64,000 nucleotides of DNA from Stenopsyche tienmushanensis (taxonomy: Eukaryota > Arthropoda > Insecta > Trichoptera > Stenopsychidae). The notes below the pieces were generated by a model, which saw only the letters and a list, made by a program, of their open reading frames with translations, ran no database searches and was not told the DNA's origin. The DNA lies in the NCBI GenBank assembly GCA_008973525.1, contig WACJ01000515.1, forward strand, positions 2,695,454-2,759,453. The letters run 5' to 3'. Both the position numbers and the translations under genes were made by a program. Shown piece by piece: positions 47,138 to 60,265 of this stretch (positions within the stretch are counted from its first letter, which is position 1; every line of letters starts with the position of its first letter).

Positions 47138-50100
47138 TTGACCCTTTCATATCAATAAAGTTTCAATGTTTATGGATTCGTTCGATACACAATTTTAGTT
47201 TTTGAACTCGAAAAAAATCAATAAGGTCAAGCATGAAGCATAATTCTTTGTTGAAATTGACCGTATTCAATGAAAAAGGGTTTAAACCCTTCCAAATTTT
47301 TGATAATAATTTAGACCTACGCTGGCCAGCAGTTATCGAAAATTTAACTTGCCGAGTACAGCTTTTTTTCAATGTCAAAAATGTCGCTATAAATATATTA
47401 GCATTTGCTCAAAGCACATAATATAAGCCTGGGTGCAAAGTGTTAAGTCACACATTTTTTATAGAGGGATTTTGTAGAAGCCTCAACAATGTGAACCTTT
47501 TTCAATTAGCATGTTTGTAGTAATAAATTGAAGTCGATTCGTTGCGGACCTAGATTCAAAGAATTTAGTATGGTTTTTTCTGCACTTCACCACAAAAGAC
47601 AGATGGGTCAACTCGAGGGAGCAACAAGGAGCGTTTTCATTCCAACATTTAATCCTGGTTGTCAGTAGCCTACATTTGGTCGATAAAGCCAGCAATTATG
47701 GCATTTAAAACGTATATATTTTAACAATGGAAGAGTTTAGTACCCCGTAATTTTACATACTTAACAAACTGCAATTATATTTTTTATTATTAAATGTTGT
47801 CCGTTTGAAATAATATCGAAAGACATATGGCTGATGAGGCATTTAATCAGATGAGCGATTGATTTTCAATCGAAACCCAGACTTATCAAATTACATGTAA
47901 GATTGTTAGAAAAATATAAAATTTTAAAGCCGCTTTAATGCAAAAATAATATGATTTTACGACCACGCTATAAAGGTAGATAGCGATCAACATGCGATTT
48001 TTTTTGGTATCATATTGCTCAGTCGAATCTAAATGCGAAATTTGGCTATTTTATAACACAAGTTCTGGTTGTTTTCATTAAGAAGTTTATAAGAGTTTCA
48101 TTTGGGCTTTCCCAATAGCTTAAATTATAATTATAGTATACTAAAGATTGTATAGATAACAACATTGTCGAATCCGAAATCCGCTTTAAGTATCACATTG
48201 CAAAACAAAAACTAAAACCTCTTCTAATATGAGTGCAAGTAACATTAAAAAAATGAGTTCATTAATTTTTCCATATTATATCAAGTTCAAATCTTTTAAA
48301 TAAATCTTAGTCATGAGCTAATCTTTTTTTAACGCTTTAAGTTATTAATTAGTGGGTAGATCGTGTTGATGTGGTAAATGGATGAAAAATGGACAAAGGC
48401 CTTCTTAAAAAGGTAATCAAGAAATATGGTAAAATGAAAAATGACTAGAATCTAAATGGGTGGATGAATTTAAAAAAATATATTTTTATAAGATAAACGA
48501 AATAAGTCCAAATAGAATTTAAGTAGTTTTTCAATAAATGTTTATATTAATAATTGTTAATATCTTTTTTGCATCCAGTTTATATTTTTTTATATTAATT
48601 ACAAGGATTTAGATGTAATTCTGACACAGATTTGATGATGTGATCATTTGCAAAAACTATCACATTATTTCGATTTGACAGTAATGATTACTAATAGTTT
48701 CGTGATTTATATTGTGTATTAATATATGTCTATGTTAATATATAGCTTATTGGAATTAAAGATTTATTTCAGATTTACATACTTTACGTTAATTTCAAAA
48801 AATAAGAAATCTGCCATAATTTATAAATTGGTTATAATAACTTACTTTACATTTTTTATAGGACTGCATGTAAATGGAATGTTTCTATCGTATTAATAAA
48901 AAAATATCTAAAGCAATAGATAATGGTAAAAGTTGTTCTAAAATACTAGTATGCTTTGATTTTAAGCATATATATTGGGGTGGTCCTTATTTTTCAATTT
49001 TTAAAACATTGGGCGATCTCTCCATCATATGACTTTCTGCCCCTATTTTAGAGGTCGCTACCATAAATCAAAGTTTCAGAAAAAAACCGTTGTATGACCA
49101 CTTAACTATTAATCTGACTTATTGATTCTGGTACGTTTATTAGTCTATTTTGAAGTGAAATAGCATGCAGAAAGACTCAATACTTCACTACAGTCAACCC
49201 TCCTCCCCTTCCCCCTTTCTTAATTATTTCCTGCGGGTACGTATTGAGATTGAGTCCTTCCTTGCTCTTCACTTCAAATTCAGTTATTAGCGAGAGTACA
49301 CGCTTTTTATTTCCCAGTTATACTTACTTATTTCAACTTATCATGATGTTCATAATCAGTGACGGGAGCTTTTTAATTAAAAATAAAACCAATATGTGGC
49401 TTATCGACCAATCAACGTCAAATCTGCATCAGTCAAAATTACCTTCTATTGGTGAAGTATTACGTTTATGTTTTAACACTACAGCTGTAAATACCGGCTT
49501 GAGAAGTGGAGTTTGTGTTCTTCTCGAGTAGAAAATGCAAAAATATATTCTTTGCCTAGCTTGTCGCCACCATATAATGGTAATTATATACTACAGATAT
49601 CCAATTGTTTAAAAGATTTAAGAAGAACTAGGACAAAATTGATCAAAGTGATTATTATATAAAACAGTAATTTATGATACCACGTCCTCAAAAATCATAA
49701 AAAATGTTACTGCAGACAGGATTTCTGTTACTCAAAAACAACTTCAAGTGAATTAACCTCGTGATAACTATAAAGTTGCTGAATTTTTCTATCATTTACT
49801 TGGGAGAAATTCCTGAAAATGGAGCTTAAACATATTGGAACGTATGATTTTTGCAAGGGGAAATCACTAAAATATATGTATATTTATATAAAAGTCTTTT
49901 TATTAATCTTGTCCGATATTGGATATGCTACAAGATAAAAAATAACAGGGTTAAACCAATTTAGTGTAGCTTGCAAGGTATTTGCAAACACTGTATGACT
50001 ACAACACTATAGCTTCATAATAACACAACATTATTTTACATAAAAACTCAAAAACATGAATGAACTTTAGGAGCTAAACAGATCACGATTGTTTTGAGAA

Positions 50101-51897
50101 TATATATTAATCTAAGATGTTTCAGTTTTATATTACTTTAGTTTGTACTTTTTTCTGTATAATTATGAGAAATTTCTAAATATTGTAGAACCTTAGATGA
50201 GATTCATTTACTATTAGCTTCAAATTTTATCCAAATCAGGATATTTTAATTTTAATCAGGAGTCATGAAAGCGCCTTTCTATACGTTCATACGTCCAGTG
50301 AATGAGGAGGTTAGTATATGATATAGACGAAATGGATGTAACCTTAGATCCTTTCCTATGAATGGATATTGAAAAGACCCTAGTTCTGCAGTGGACTGTT
50401 TGTAGGTCCACTATAATAATGATAATATACAATATAATACATTGATGTTTAAACAATGATAACAGATTCCTCTAGCTATTTTAATTAAAAGGATTTGATA
50501 ATTTATTTAATAATCATACCATACATCTGAATCTATTTCATTATATAGTTATAATCATTTTAGGAATAATTCATAGAGAGAAGAAACGTTTAAAAATGAC
50601 TCAGTGGTAAAGGAATTTGTATGCAATTGGTACAGTTGAAAACTCGATAACTCTTTCATTTACATTTGATCGAAACTCGTTATATACATTGTAAGAAGTG
50701 AATTAATATCTACTATTTATTATAACCGTTGTATGTTAAAGTTGGAGATTTAAAAATATTACATAAAAGGGATTGTCGTGTGAATGAAAGAATCGGCGAT
50801 AATTTTTTAGAGTCAATTATCGATTTCTCAATGGCGACGATAATGCCATTCAGAGGAAGGATTAAGTGTCAGGAAAAATAAATAGATGTAAGTCGTTTAT
50901 ACGGTTAGTAATTGTGGTGAGTGGAGTGTAATGTGATGACATTTTTCATTCGTGCACGATGAATAGTAAAGCGATAGGGTCGATTTATTTCTGTAGGATT
51001 TTAATGTGGATTGTTAATTCTCACAAGAATCCTCAAGAAGGTGAATAGCAAAACGCTGGTCGAAGACTTTAATGGGCGTTCACTGGATGTCGTTACTAAT
51101 TGACTATGATAAATGCACGCTCAATTGAATGAACTCACTATGGGCCCGCCGCCATATTTACAGAAAATCCTTTGTGGTCTTATTGACGATTGCATATACG
51201 TATAACTGATCCAAAGTCACGCAACCAATAAATATATGGCTATCAAATATGGATTTATTGTTCTGAATTAATACTGAAATAATGGAGACCACACATCTCT
51301 AACATGCATCCACATGTTGAACGACCAGCTTGACATTAGTATATTATAGCATCAATGTATACATTATTTTAATTTATTAGATTTTATTATAGCAGCCTTA
51401 TATGTACATAAATCTTCCATTTATTTTGCTATCGGCAACACATTAGCTGGAAAAATAATCCAGTACTAAATGTTCTAAGGCGCTGAAACACTGCTTAAAT
51501 TATGTTAATAATGCAACAAGGACGCTATAAATTTATAGATATTTGTAAATCACATTATGAAAAATAATTTAGTTACATAATTAAGACCAAAATATGATTA
51601 AATTTATAATTTCCAACGTATACAATTATATCCTCTTTCTTATGTAAGATTAAACAGTGGTTGGTAAGTGAATACTGCATGTGTTAATCCCATCAAATTT
51701 TCAATAATAAGAAGTATTTTTTTAAATCATTTTAGGATAGATAATGAGAGCTAAGATTTAATTATATTAATACAAAAATATTTAAAAAGTAGGCTTAAAA
51801 AAGGTTTACTTAATGAACGATATAATACCGATAATTGTATGAGGATATGTCGAAAATGTTGATATTATTCGTGCAAGGTATATTCTGAATTAATTTG

Positions 51898-51943
51898 TCA
51901 TTAATATCACCAATTCAATAGATTGAATTGGTGATATTAATGA
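51898..51943. repeat. perfect 46-bp palindrome
   Basis: Arms 51898-51919 and 51922-51943 (TCATTAATATCACCAATTCA + AT and its reverse complement) are identical over 22 bp with a 2-base centre (AG). No related sequence seen elsewhere. Confidence 0.85.
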
Positions 51944-53126
51944 TAAAATTAAAAGATTGCATCATTTTAAAAATGAAGCAAATATGACATAGCAATGAAA
52001 AAAGTATAAAGCATTTATCACCACTATTTTGTTTGAAGACTATTGCTTTAATTTTTCATTAATTAGGTTTTTGTTGAACTTGTATACTTTGGTAGATTAT
52101 CCTTTAGTACGTTGTTTTTTATTAAGGATTTAGATTTAGTGATTGGGAAAGCTGTTTTAACGATCTTACTTATTTTTTCATGATTTATGACATGTTGGCA
52201 AATTTAAAATGATAATCAAAGAAAAGTTCATCCTCAAATGTATGCAAAACTGTCTTCGTTATAAAAATATATATTTGTGCATCATATATGTATGCTTCTT
52301 CCTCCTTTCAACAACATATTCGTCCTTAACTCTGCATCGGATCAACGTAGCTAAATAAATGCTAAAATCAGTATACAAATTAGATTTGATTTAATCTTAT
52401 TTTAGTGTCGTTTTGGTCACCTCTCGGTCAAATGATTTTCGATCAATCTTCAAAGGTCCAATTTAGGCGTTCTCGAGCCCACCGTTGCTGTTTTTGTTAA
52501 TTTACTTCTAAAAGCGTTTTTTATCCAAATAAACTTTTTATTCCACTTCTATTAACCGATTTATAACGATTCCAGCAGTAACATTAATTATACGCTTTTA
52601 TTGTGTTCGTCAGTCAACATGAATAGTGTTAATCTGTGATTTTTTTACTGATCCCGCATTGATCATCGTTCAGTCCGATTCGTTGTAATACGATTTTCCT
52701 ACTTCATTTAATTTTATTATATTGTTCTGTTTTTTGCAATCATTTGAGCTTTAAAAGTTCATACCATTGACCGAAGAACTGCAATCTGATCACATTTGGT
52801 TTCTCCCACATTGTCTTCACTACGAATCAATACTTTTTGTATAATTTTAGACCCAACAAATACTATGTTGATTATTATTAGAAATGGAGAAAATAGTTTC
52901 ATCAATCAATTATATTAGTAATTTTATTTTAAAATACGACTTGCAAAACCAATCTATCGTGGAAAACTACTTATAAATGAAACTGTATTGATTTTAGTGT
53001 AATATTGATGATGAAGCATTAAACTAAAATAAGAGTTATATGAGAAAATAGATAAAATAATAAACAGGCAAATACAAAAAAAAAATATTAATTAACTCAT
53101 ATTGAACTACATAGAAAACATAAGGA
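51944..53126. other. AT-rich spacer
   Basis: No ORF or element border recognised. A slightly GC-richer patch lies at 52420-52700. Confidence 0.45.
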
Positions 53127-53163
53127 TAGGTTCCGTTGTTTTTAAAAACCGCATAACTTCAAA
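53127..53163. repeat. direct repeat of the Tigger 5' untranslated region
   Basis: ATAGGTTCCGTTGTTTTTAA, then AACCGCATAACTTCAAA, recurs in the same orientation at 53548-53584, next to the terminal repeat of the Tigger relic. It marks the far side of the relic and suggests a rearranged or tandem insertion. Confidence 0.6.
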
Positions 53164-53197
53164 TCAATATGATGAAATCAAAAGTTCGTGAAATGGG

Positions 53198-53249
53198 GCA
53201 GTTTGGTACGAATGTGTTTACCATCTGAAACACATTCGTACCAAACTGC
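53198..53249. repeat. perfect 22-bp inverted repeat, 8-nt loop
   Basis: The arm at 53198-53219 is the exact reverse complement of 53228-53249. The right arm is authentic Tigger coding sequence on the minus strand (KAVWYEC), so the left arm is an inverted copy of it, made at the breakpoint where the element ends. Confidence 0.85.
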
Positions 53250-53587
53250 TTTCCAACAAGAATTTTGTGGTGTAATCTGAGATACTGCACTTGAAACATT
53301 ATTTAAACAGTCCAAAATTGAAAACTTTTTCCAAACTTCAGGTACAGTTAATGACTCATTATGTAGTTTCTTAATATGATACTTTTTAAAAGTGGAAATG
53401 ATGTCCTGATAAAGTGGCTGAATTAAACATGTGTTGGGTGGACGAAACACTATGTTTACATTTAGATGTTCTAAATATGGATGACTTTTATATTTTTTAT
53501 GCGCATTCGCATAAAAAAAAGCTTTGTGCTCTATAGAAAAATGATGAATAGGTTCCATTATTTTTGAAAACCGCATAACTTCAAAAA

Positions 53588-53609
53588 CGCATAAAAACAG
53601 ACCCAAGTG
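53588..53609. repeat. Tigger terminal inverted repeat
   Basis: The reverse complement (CACTTGGGTCTGTTTTTATG + CG) is identical to 7670-7691. TA follows at 53611. Confidence 0.75.
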
Positions 53610-53639
53610 TATAGGAATTTTTGGATAGGAAATTTTCAT

Positions 53640-55107
53640 ATATTATTTTTTTTTAATAGTATTTCAATTACTGCTACAAATCCAATCACTCAAAAGTGAT
53701 CATTTCCGATTTTTTTAAAATATTTCGTATTTTCTTTTTTAGATACAGAAATGGTCTTGAACGACAACGATTGATCGAGAATTTTATTACTTCTGATTTT
53801 CTAAATTTGCTGCTAGGATGAGTATTTTTCCCACAATTTGCATTTAAATTCAAACCTATAAAGACTCCAGCAACTACTCCACCAAATCAATAATTGGTCA
53901 TCTTGTATTTAAAAGATAACAAACAACGATTTGCTTCAAACTACCAAGAAAGTGGCCCAGAGCCGATCAGAGCTAAATTTTAAAGAGGAGAGAAATTCTT
54001 AGAATATCACGATGGTACTAAATTCATAAAAAACATAACGTTTATAGTCACATCCGCTTTTAATAATTTAATTTTGCCGCATTGATGATAAAATCAGCAT
54101 GATCCAATCGATCCTCATCTATAATGGCTTTTTTTCATTTAATGATGCAAAAAAATGTTAAATGCACTGACCCAATAACCATTCAATTTTTTCCCCCCCG
54201 AAAATCACAATGATCGTTTATTGCCATAAAAAAATGTACACTACATAAATTACGATGCATAACGGACTGTACAGAAATAATAATGATGGAACCTTAACCT
54301 TCATAAAATTGTAAATAAACTATTGGAATTTGCTTCCTACCATTAATATGCGTTATTTTTTACAAGAATTATGCTAAATCTTTTTTTTTTCAATCATGAA
54401 CGATTTGGATTTGAAAAAAAAACGATCAGTAAGAGCGTTTCGTCACATTTTTTATACTGCATTCTTTTTATTGTTTATGTGAAAAAAACGCAAATAGACA
54501 CTTTGTCTCTCAGCTGATATTTGATATTTTGCTTCATTCATTATTGTTTGCCAAGATTTTATACTGTTTTACGAGCCAATATTAATGCTATTGAATATTG
54601 CATGAGAAACTGTCTATTTTTAAGATGCCCGAACAAGGATGGGTAGATGAGTCAACCCTAAAATAACGTCTTCATTCAGCTGATAAAATGCGACCATACA
54701 CTCCTGATAATAAAATGAGCCTCTTTATAGTCTCACAGCACGCATAAGAAAATAAAGTCCAATAAAATTGTGAAGTGAAACCCCGGATAATTATTAGCCG
54801 AGGCGATTTCTTATTCCTTCGAGAGGGACTTTTAAATTCATGAGGACCTTCGGTGTAATGGTGGAGCGGCGACGATCGAATTAAACGTATTTTTTACGCC
54901 CAAGTTTTATGGCCCATTCTGTGTGTATCCAAATATCCTGATGAGATGCTCCGGAATGATATTAAATGACGAATTTTATGAGTAGAATTTAATGACATGC
55001 ATTTCGGTTCTTGTACGCGCTTAAATTATGCTAATGCATACTTAAATTACCCCATCGAGGATACTATTTGTGAGAAATGACGTCCGTCAATTGGAAGCAA
55101 CGGGTTT
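53640..55107. other. spacer, GC-richer block at 54780-55100
   Basis: No ORF of note and no paired repeats. The block contains an ATGCTAATGCAT octamer-like word at about 55028-55039. Confidence 0.4.
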
Positions 55108-55455
55108 TTGAGTTTTGCGACGATTTTTGCATTTTTTGTGCACGTTTATAGATTTTGTGTCCATAAAATTTTTCGTCGAAATTGTATAAGAAACGACTTT
55201 ATGTATATGGTTGTTTATGCTGACAAAAGCGGCAATAAATTAAATCATTACAAGCCACTTGAAAGTAATGTACAAGCGGCGTTCTTTGGAAACACTGATA
55301 ATGAGGTCATATATATACGCATCTTAAAGTCCAAATCAGGGAAGTTTTTACTTGAAATCGGTTTCCAGAAATTATTAAAAGATTATATGCACTGTGGCGA
55401 GGATTTCAGGTTTGAGGAAATCCCAAGCGTTGAAGTCTTTTGTGTCAATTATTGA
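55108..55455 (+). CDS. unrecognised 115-codon ORF
   Basis: After a hydrophobic start (MSFATIFAFFVHVYRF) the ORF has a well-mixed, globular-looking body (VVYADKSGNKLNHYKPLESN, then LLEIGFQKLLKDYMHCGEDF and RFEEIPSVEVFCVNY). This is unlike most chance ORFs here, which are dominated by I, K, N and F. It is the longest frame without transposon resemblance in the right-hand third of the window. There is no competing antisense ORF. No family, motif or splice signals recognised. It could be a single-exon gene, one exon, or chance. Confidence 0.25.
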   Translation: MSFATIFAFFVHVYRFCVHKIFRRNCIRNDFMYMVVYADKSGNKLNHYKPLESNVQAAFFGNTDNEVIYIRILKSKSGKFLLEIGFQKLLKDYMHCGEDFRFEEIPSVEVFCVNY

Positions 55456-58400
55456 ATGATCTACATTTCGACGTGCTTAAACTCTTGAAAGCGAAGATAC
55501 TTGATATATTTCCAAAAATTCAACCAATTAAATGTAAATTAACAATATAGTCGACTTAATGATGTCCATTGCAGAATAAAATCACCCATATTACCTTTCG
55601 ATTTAACACTCTCAATTTATTATGATTTATTCCACTTTTTAAGACACCACGTCCTTTATTGGACATAGACAACTATTGTAGGAGATATTCTAAGGAATTA
55701 AGCCTTTTTATTTAGTGATTTCCCATTTTACTCCACATATAAACTTCGTATAACACGGCTATAAGTTTCCTAAAAAACGCCATCTTATACGAATCTGAAA
55801 TAAAGGAGTGATGTGAAAATTTAATTGGTGCAAAAACTGGAAAAATATATTTACTGAAATAATGATGATCAAAAGCGCTTCATCACTTCGAATCACTATT
55901 ACGCAAAAAGGTTTTCTTATTGGCTGAATATTAGCATTTTTAGAGCATTCCTGGGGAGCTTGTTGAGTTTATGATTCAAAGCTGATTCTTTCTCATTGTG
56001 TTGTTTTAATATTTTAAGTAAACAAAATTGCAATCTATAACGATGATATTATTGCCGAAATTTATAACAATTTTTTGACCTGTTAGTAAATATCATATAA
56101 ATGGCTCATACCTGACTGAAGACTGAAACTATATTGTAGCTGCTTATAATAAATATTAAATATATTTGATATTGAAATGCTTTGAAAATTGCAATACTTC
56201 AATCAAGTTCCTGCGCTACAACTTTAACAACATCTATTGAAACCCTAGTCACCTTATATCGAAAGTAGATGACATTTATTTAACAGTAATTAACATAAAT
56301 TATTTGTAGGCAAAAATTTAGCTTTGTAAGCTTAAATTTAATCCTGATATGTACAATTATTCAGGTTTACAAAATTGTTATTAATATCCGCAACATTGAA
56401 AGTTTGATAGACTGTAGCTTTTCAGATTTACATTGCATAAATACTGATTGAAACAAAAAATTAGCTTTGTAGAAATAGATGTAAAATATTGCTCGCTGCC
56501 TTCCATATTATGATAAAATTGTATTGTATATTAAAACTGAACCATATTGCAGGAATGCCAATTAAAATGTTTCATACATTTCTATAATCAGAATATTCTT
56601 TTTGCTATCATGCCTACAATTTTCTACGATCGTTTTCTTGGAAGGAGATATTTTTTAATTTATGACACCTTTTGGCTTTCATTATTCACATTACACAATC
56701 GTACATCTTCACTGGTGGTCCATATTGATCATACACTTTCATCTTAAGACAAAGCATTATACACACTAGAATAGCATGTTCAATCTTCCGAATACGTTCC
56801 ATCAATGTTTCATAATCATGACGACATGGTGTGATGTTTTTAAATCGTTCTTAAAGTATTTTTACACTCATACATTTTTTTGCACATAATCATACAATAT
56901 AATCGGCTAGAACTTATCCTATTAATTCAAGCCGTAAATTCAGTTTTTGCATTTTATATTGCTAATTTTTTCTTAGGAAGAATAAGCACTCAACGACATA
57001 ATACACACGCCATAAATTGATAAACCACAGATAAACTGCAATATGCATAGCATTTAGTGTTTGTAGTCAGAATTTTATGAGGTTTTTATACGAATAATAA
57101 ACAGCGTTCGAAAAAATGTAATAAAGACACACAGAACGAGGAAATTTATATGAAAAATATAAATATTCTTATTTGCGAATTTATTTATTTTTTAAAAAAT
57201 TCAAAAATCGTTGATCTTTCGTAAATTGTAAGATTCATCGGTGATCACGTGATTCGGTGTATGTAAAAATGAAATCTTTGTTTGCTTCATCCTTATTCTA
57301 TGGGCCTCTCTGTTCTTGGTTATTTATTTTTCTTATTTATTCTCAGATTGATTTTTTATTTAACATCCAACATCGAGACGAGCTTCTCTCATTTCTTGGC
57401 TGTCAGATATAAGTCTGTCCTTTACTCCTACTCGGAAGGAGCTGGGGTATTTATTACTCGGAGTGTCATTATAGGGAACATTTATCGGTTTATTTAATTT
57501 TATTAGCTTGCTCTTTTTGCTATGTAGGATGGATATTTTATTTTGAATTTATTTATTACAAATAAATTACCTTTTAATTTTGTACCATCTATTTCATCAC
57601 GAGACTTGTACTTGTACTTCAAAAGTAGGCGACTAAATTATATTAATCTTGATCTTAAGCTCAAAATGCTCCCTGCTTTTGGCTAAATGAACTTGTTGCA
57701 TTTGTATATGCTCTCTAATAATGAAAGCATGATTATAATCACTCGCTATTTTCTACCTATAAAACGTTTTACAAGGAATTAAAGAAGGTGGTGCCTTGTG
57801 CAAACGCTATACAACTGTGTGTTTTAATGTGCTTCTTTTATGAAATCTTTAGTATTTTACAAAAGACAAATTAAGAATTTTTCATTTTCATCCAATCTTC
57901 GAGCACTTCAAGTTTGAACTTCTGAATATCATCATCTGAATTTACAAGATAATTAATGAACTTAATTCATGAAAAAAGTATGATTACGCTTACTTTTTTC
58001 GTAGATACTTAAAAATAACAGACATAAAGATTATAATTCTAAGAGCTGTAAAAATGCATAGACGGTTTTATTATTTGAAATAGTATGTCATAATATTTAA
58101 ATCTTCACTATATTATACAAAATTTCACATGCAATGCTATATTTATGGATGACATATCTTTTCTTAGGATTTATTTTATGTTTACTTCTGAACAAAGGTC
58201 ATGTTCAACAAAATTTATCTTTATTTTAATTTAATTTAAACAACTAGTAAAGTTATAAAAATATAATAAATGCTTTTGGGATAACATAATGTTTATTTAT
58301 TAACTGAGTTTCTTTTTTCTTAGCGTAATTTCAAACTTACAACAAGAACGAATGATCTATTATATATTACAAATATAGCATTTAAAAGGCAATCTATAAT

Positions 58401-59529
58401 TATTTGCTTTGGTTATTTAATATAATAATTTGGTCATCTTTATCTTTTTTCTTGTATACTTTACCTTCAATTTCTATTAAAATTATTATAATTATTATTT
58501 ATTATTTGATAAGCAATCTTTATATGATATTTTAATAGAAATACATGATTATCATTTTGTGGATAAATAAAAAAATAGGTAGGAAGGATCAACGAGTATT
58601 TAACATTAATGTTTTAACATCGATCTTGAAAATTAGTTGGTACTGGGAAATCAGGTTTTTTAATTTGATTTCCACATTTAGATATTTTTTTTATTAATAT
58701 CTTGATATTATGCTAATTAGATATGACACTGTCAAATGAAAGAACACGTTTAATTGTTATGGTTTATTTTTATTTTCATTGTTATCATCTTAGTACGACT
58801 ATATGCAGCTCTCTGCAAAAATAGGGGTTTTTCGACATATTATCTATATCATATATTTATTGTATCATACGCTCGATATTGAAGGTAGCATGATCAGTAG
58901 GTCTTTTGAGTAAAGGACAATTTTCCTGAAAAATTATGAAAAACTACTCAAAGCAACCTTATTGATGTAGTTTTTCTTTCTTCGCAAAATGAAGATCTAT
59001 GCGACTTCTAAGTTAACGTTTTATATCTCATTCTTATTCATTTGAGAAAGGGAAAGTTTGTTTTCTTTAAAAAAAATCAACTTACCAGTATCATAAGTTC
59101 AAATCTATAAAGAAGGCAACGAAATATATTGTTGATATTACTACTGAGTTTTCGGCAACCATTTTATTACTTAAGTGATCACTGTAGTTGCTTATTCTTC
59201 TTGATTTCATTATATTCTTTATATAAAGTGTTTACAATTTTTATTTTTTATATAAATATTTTAAACTTTTGCACTGCATATAAATATTTTAAAAAGGCAA
59301 AAATTATTAGAGAATAAAATTATTAGAGAATAAAAATGTATCTACCGACTGAAGTTAAGAAAATTTCTTCAGTGCTAAAAGACTTGCAATTACCTCTGAA
59401 AAAACTAAGGGAAAAATATTTATCAATTTCCTTTTCTTCAGAAAAGAAAAAAAATCTAAAAAATAGCTTTCATTGACGCACGACTGTTTTGTTTAATCTA
59501 AAATTCCGAAGAAGCTAAGAAGAAAATAA
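55456..59529. other. long AT-rich spacer
   Basis: ORFs at 56547-56747, 57282-57497 and 59129-59317 are low-complexity and hydrophobic. I consider them chance. Nothing else recognised. Confidence 0.5.
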
Positions 59530-60265
59530 TATTCAAGTTCTCGCTAAGGAGGATTGGTCGAAGAGCAGTTGATGGAAGGAGTACGCAGTACAAGTTCTAA
59601 CAGACATACATTCCATGGACATCCTCGCCATGGAAAGGAAGCGCAGATATAAGAAAACACAGAAAAAGAAGAAGCCCGGGAGGAGTCAATCCAGCAACCG
59701 GAACCAAGGGAAGGTGGACATACCAATTGATCCCAGCGATACAAAAATGGACCTCGTGTAAACACAGAGAGCTCACCTTTCACCTGATCCAGATGCTAAC
59801 GGGATATGGGTGCTTCGGTGTTTACCTATTTAAAATTGGCAAGATGGAATCGACAAGTGTCACAATTGCGGCGAGGATCGCGATGATGCAGAGAACACTG
59901 ATTTCAAATATGTGGCGTGGGCAGATGATAGGTGAGAATTAGCGAAAAAAATTGGAGAAACCCCAACTATGTATATCCAACATGGACACCACAATGACCA
60001 AAACGAAATAAAAGTGGGAAGCGTGGATAAATTTCGCTAATGAGGTCATGCGGAAGAAAGAAAACGGAGAAAGAACTAGAAGAGTGAACACCGGTTCATA
60101 GAAAAACAAACTCCTTGAAGCAATGCGAAAGCGGATTTCAAGGAGGTCGGTGGAGAAAAAAGGGTGAGGGTTTTAGTGGGTAAGAATCCCACACCACCAT
60201 GGTTTTTAATCATGGTGTCTTGTTAAAGATTTCCCTCTCCCAAGAGAGAGAGAGAAAAAAGGCTA
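59530..60265 (+). pseudogene. R1-like non-LTR retrotransposon, 3' end of ORF2 and tail
   Basis: In shifting frames the + strand gives VLTDIHSMDILAMERKRRYK (the VLAG-P-D-LA-ER-R block of R1-type ORF2 C-termini), EESIQQ, RWTYQLIPAIQKWTSCKHRE, LTFHLIQMLTGYGCFGVYLF KIG and a zinc-knuckle-like CHNCGEDRDDAENT (about 59855-59896) continuing into KYVAWADD. This order is the C-terminal region of R1-clade ORF2, where family members have H-LTQ-LTGHGCF followed by a CCHC motif. The reverse transcriptase and endonuclease domains are missing, as in a 5'-truncated insertion. At least two frameshifts and several stops are present. A 3' tail with a stem-loop and a GA/A-rich end follows (60180-60262). Confidence 0.75.
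60195..60217 (+). other. stem-loop in the LINE 3' tail
   Basis: CACCATG and CATGGTG form a 7-bp stem around a 9-nt loop, preceded by AAGAATCCCACAC and followed by a (GA)n-A tail at 60241-60262. R1-type and related LINEs use 3' RNA structures for template recognition. The role here is inference. Confidence 0.45.

Larger units (their letters stand above)
43781..51896. other. long spacer, GC-richer block at 44800-45420
   Basis: ORFs of 60-101 codons at 44315-44651 (both strands), 44706-45051, 45146-45419, 47163-47695, 49244-49531 and 50256-50456 have no supported function. The + ORF 44355-44651 begins with a signal-peptide-like stretch but is matched by an equally long antisense ORF. The + ORF 49244-49531 contains KLPSIGEVLRL, which may be a transposon trace. 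A dispersed repeat lies at 45961-46018 and a CTCF-like site at 47126-47137. Confidence 0.4.
53178..53639 (-). pseudogene. pogo/Tigger transposase C-terminal relic
   Basis: The 153-codon minus ORF has a spurious first third from untranslated and terminal sequence. It then has HPYLEHLNVNIVFRPPNTCL, IQPLYQDIISTFKKYHIKKL, NESLTVPEVWKKFSILDCLN and NVSSAVSQITPQNSCWKAVW. This is the end of the DDE domain and the C-terminal part of Tigger/jerky-type proteins. In the family the PPNT...QPLDQG motif carries the third catalytic Asp; here it reads QPLYQD and one residue is lost before it. The N-terminal DNA-binding domains and the first two catalytic aspartates are deleted. The last 22 residues are encoded by an inverted duplication (see the hairpin at 53198-53249). 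Confidence 0.8.

Noticed and set aside
49244..49531. ORF with KLPSIGEVLRL resembling a transposon-associated protein
   Set aside because: The resemblance rests on memory of one short block; the rest of the ORF does not fit.
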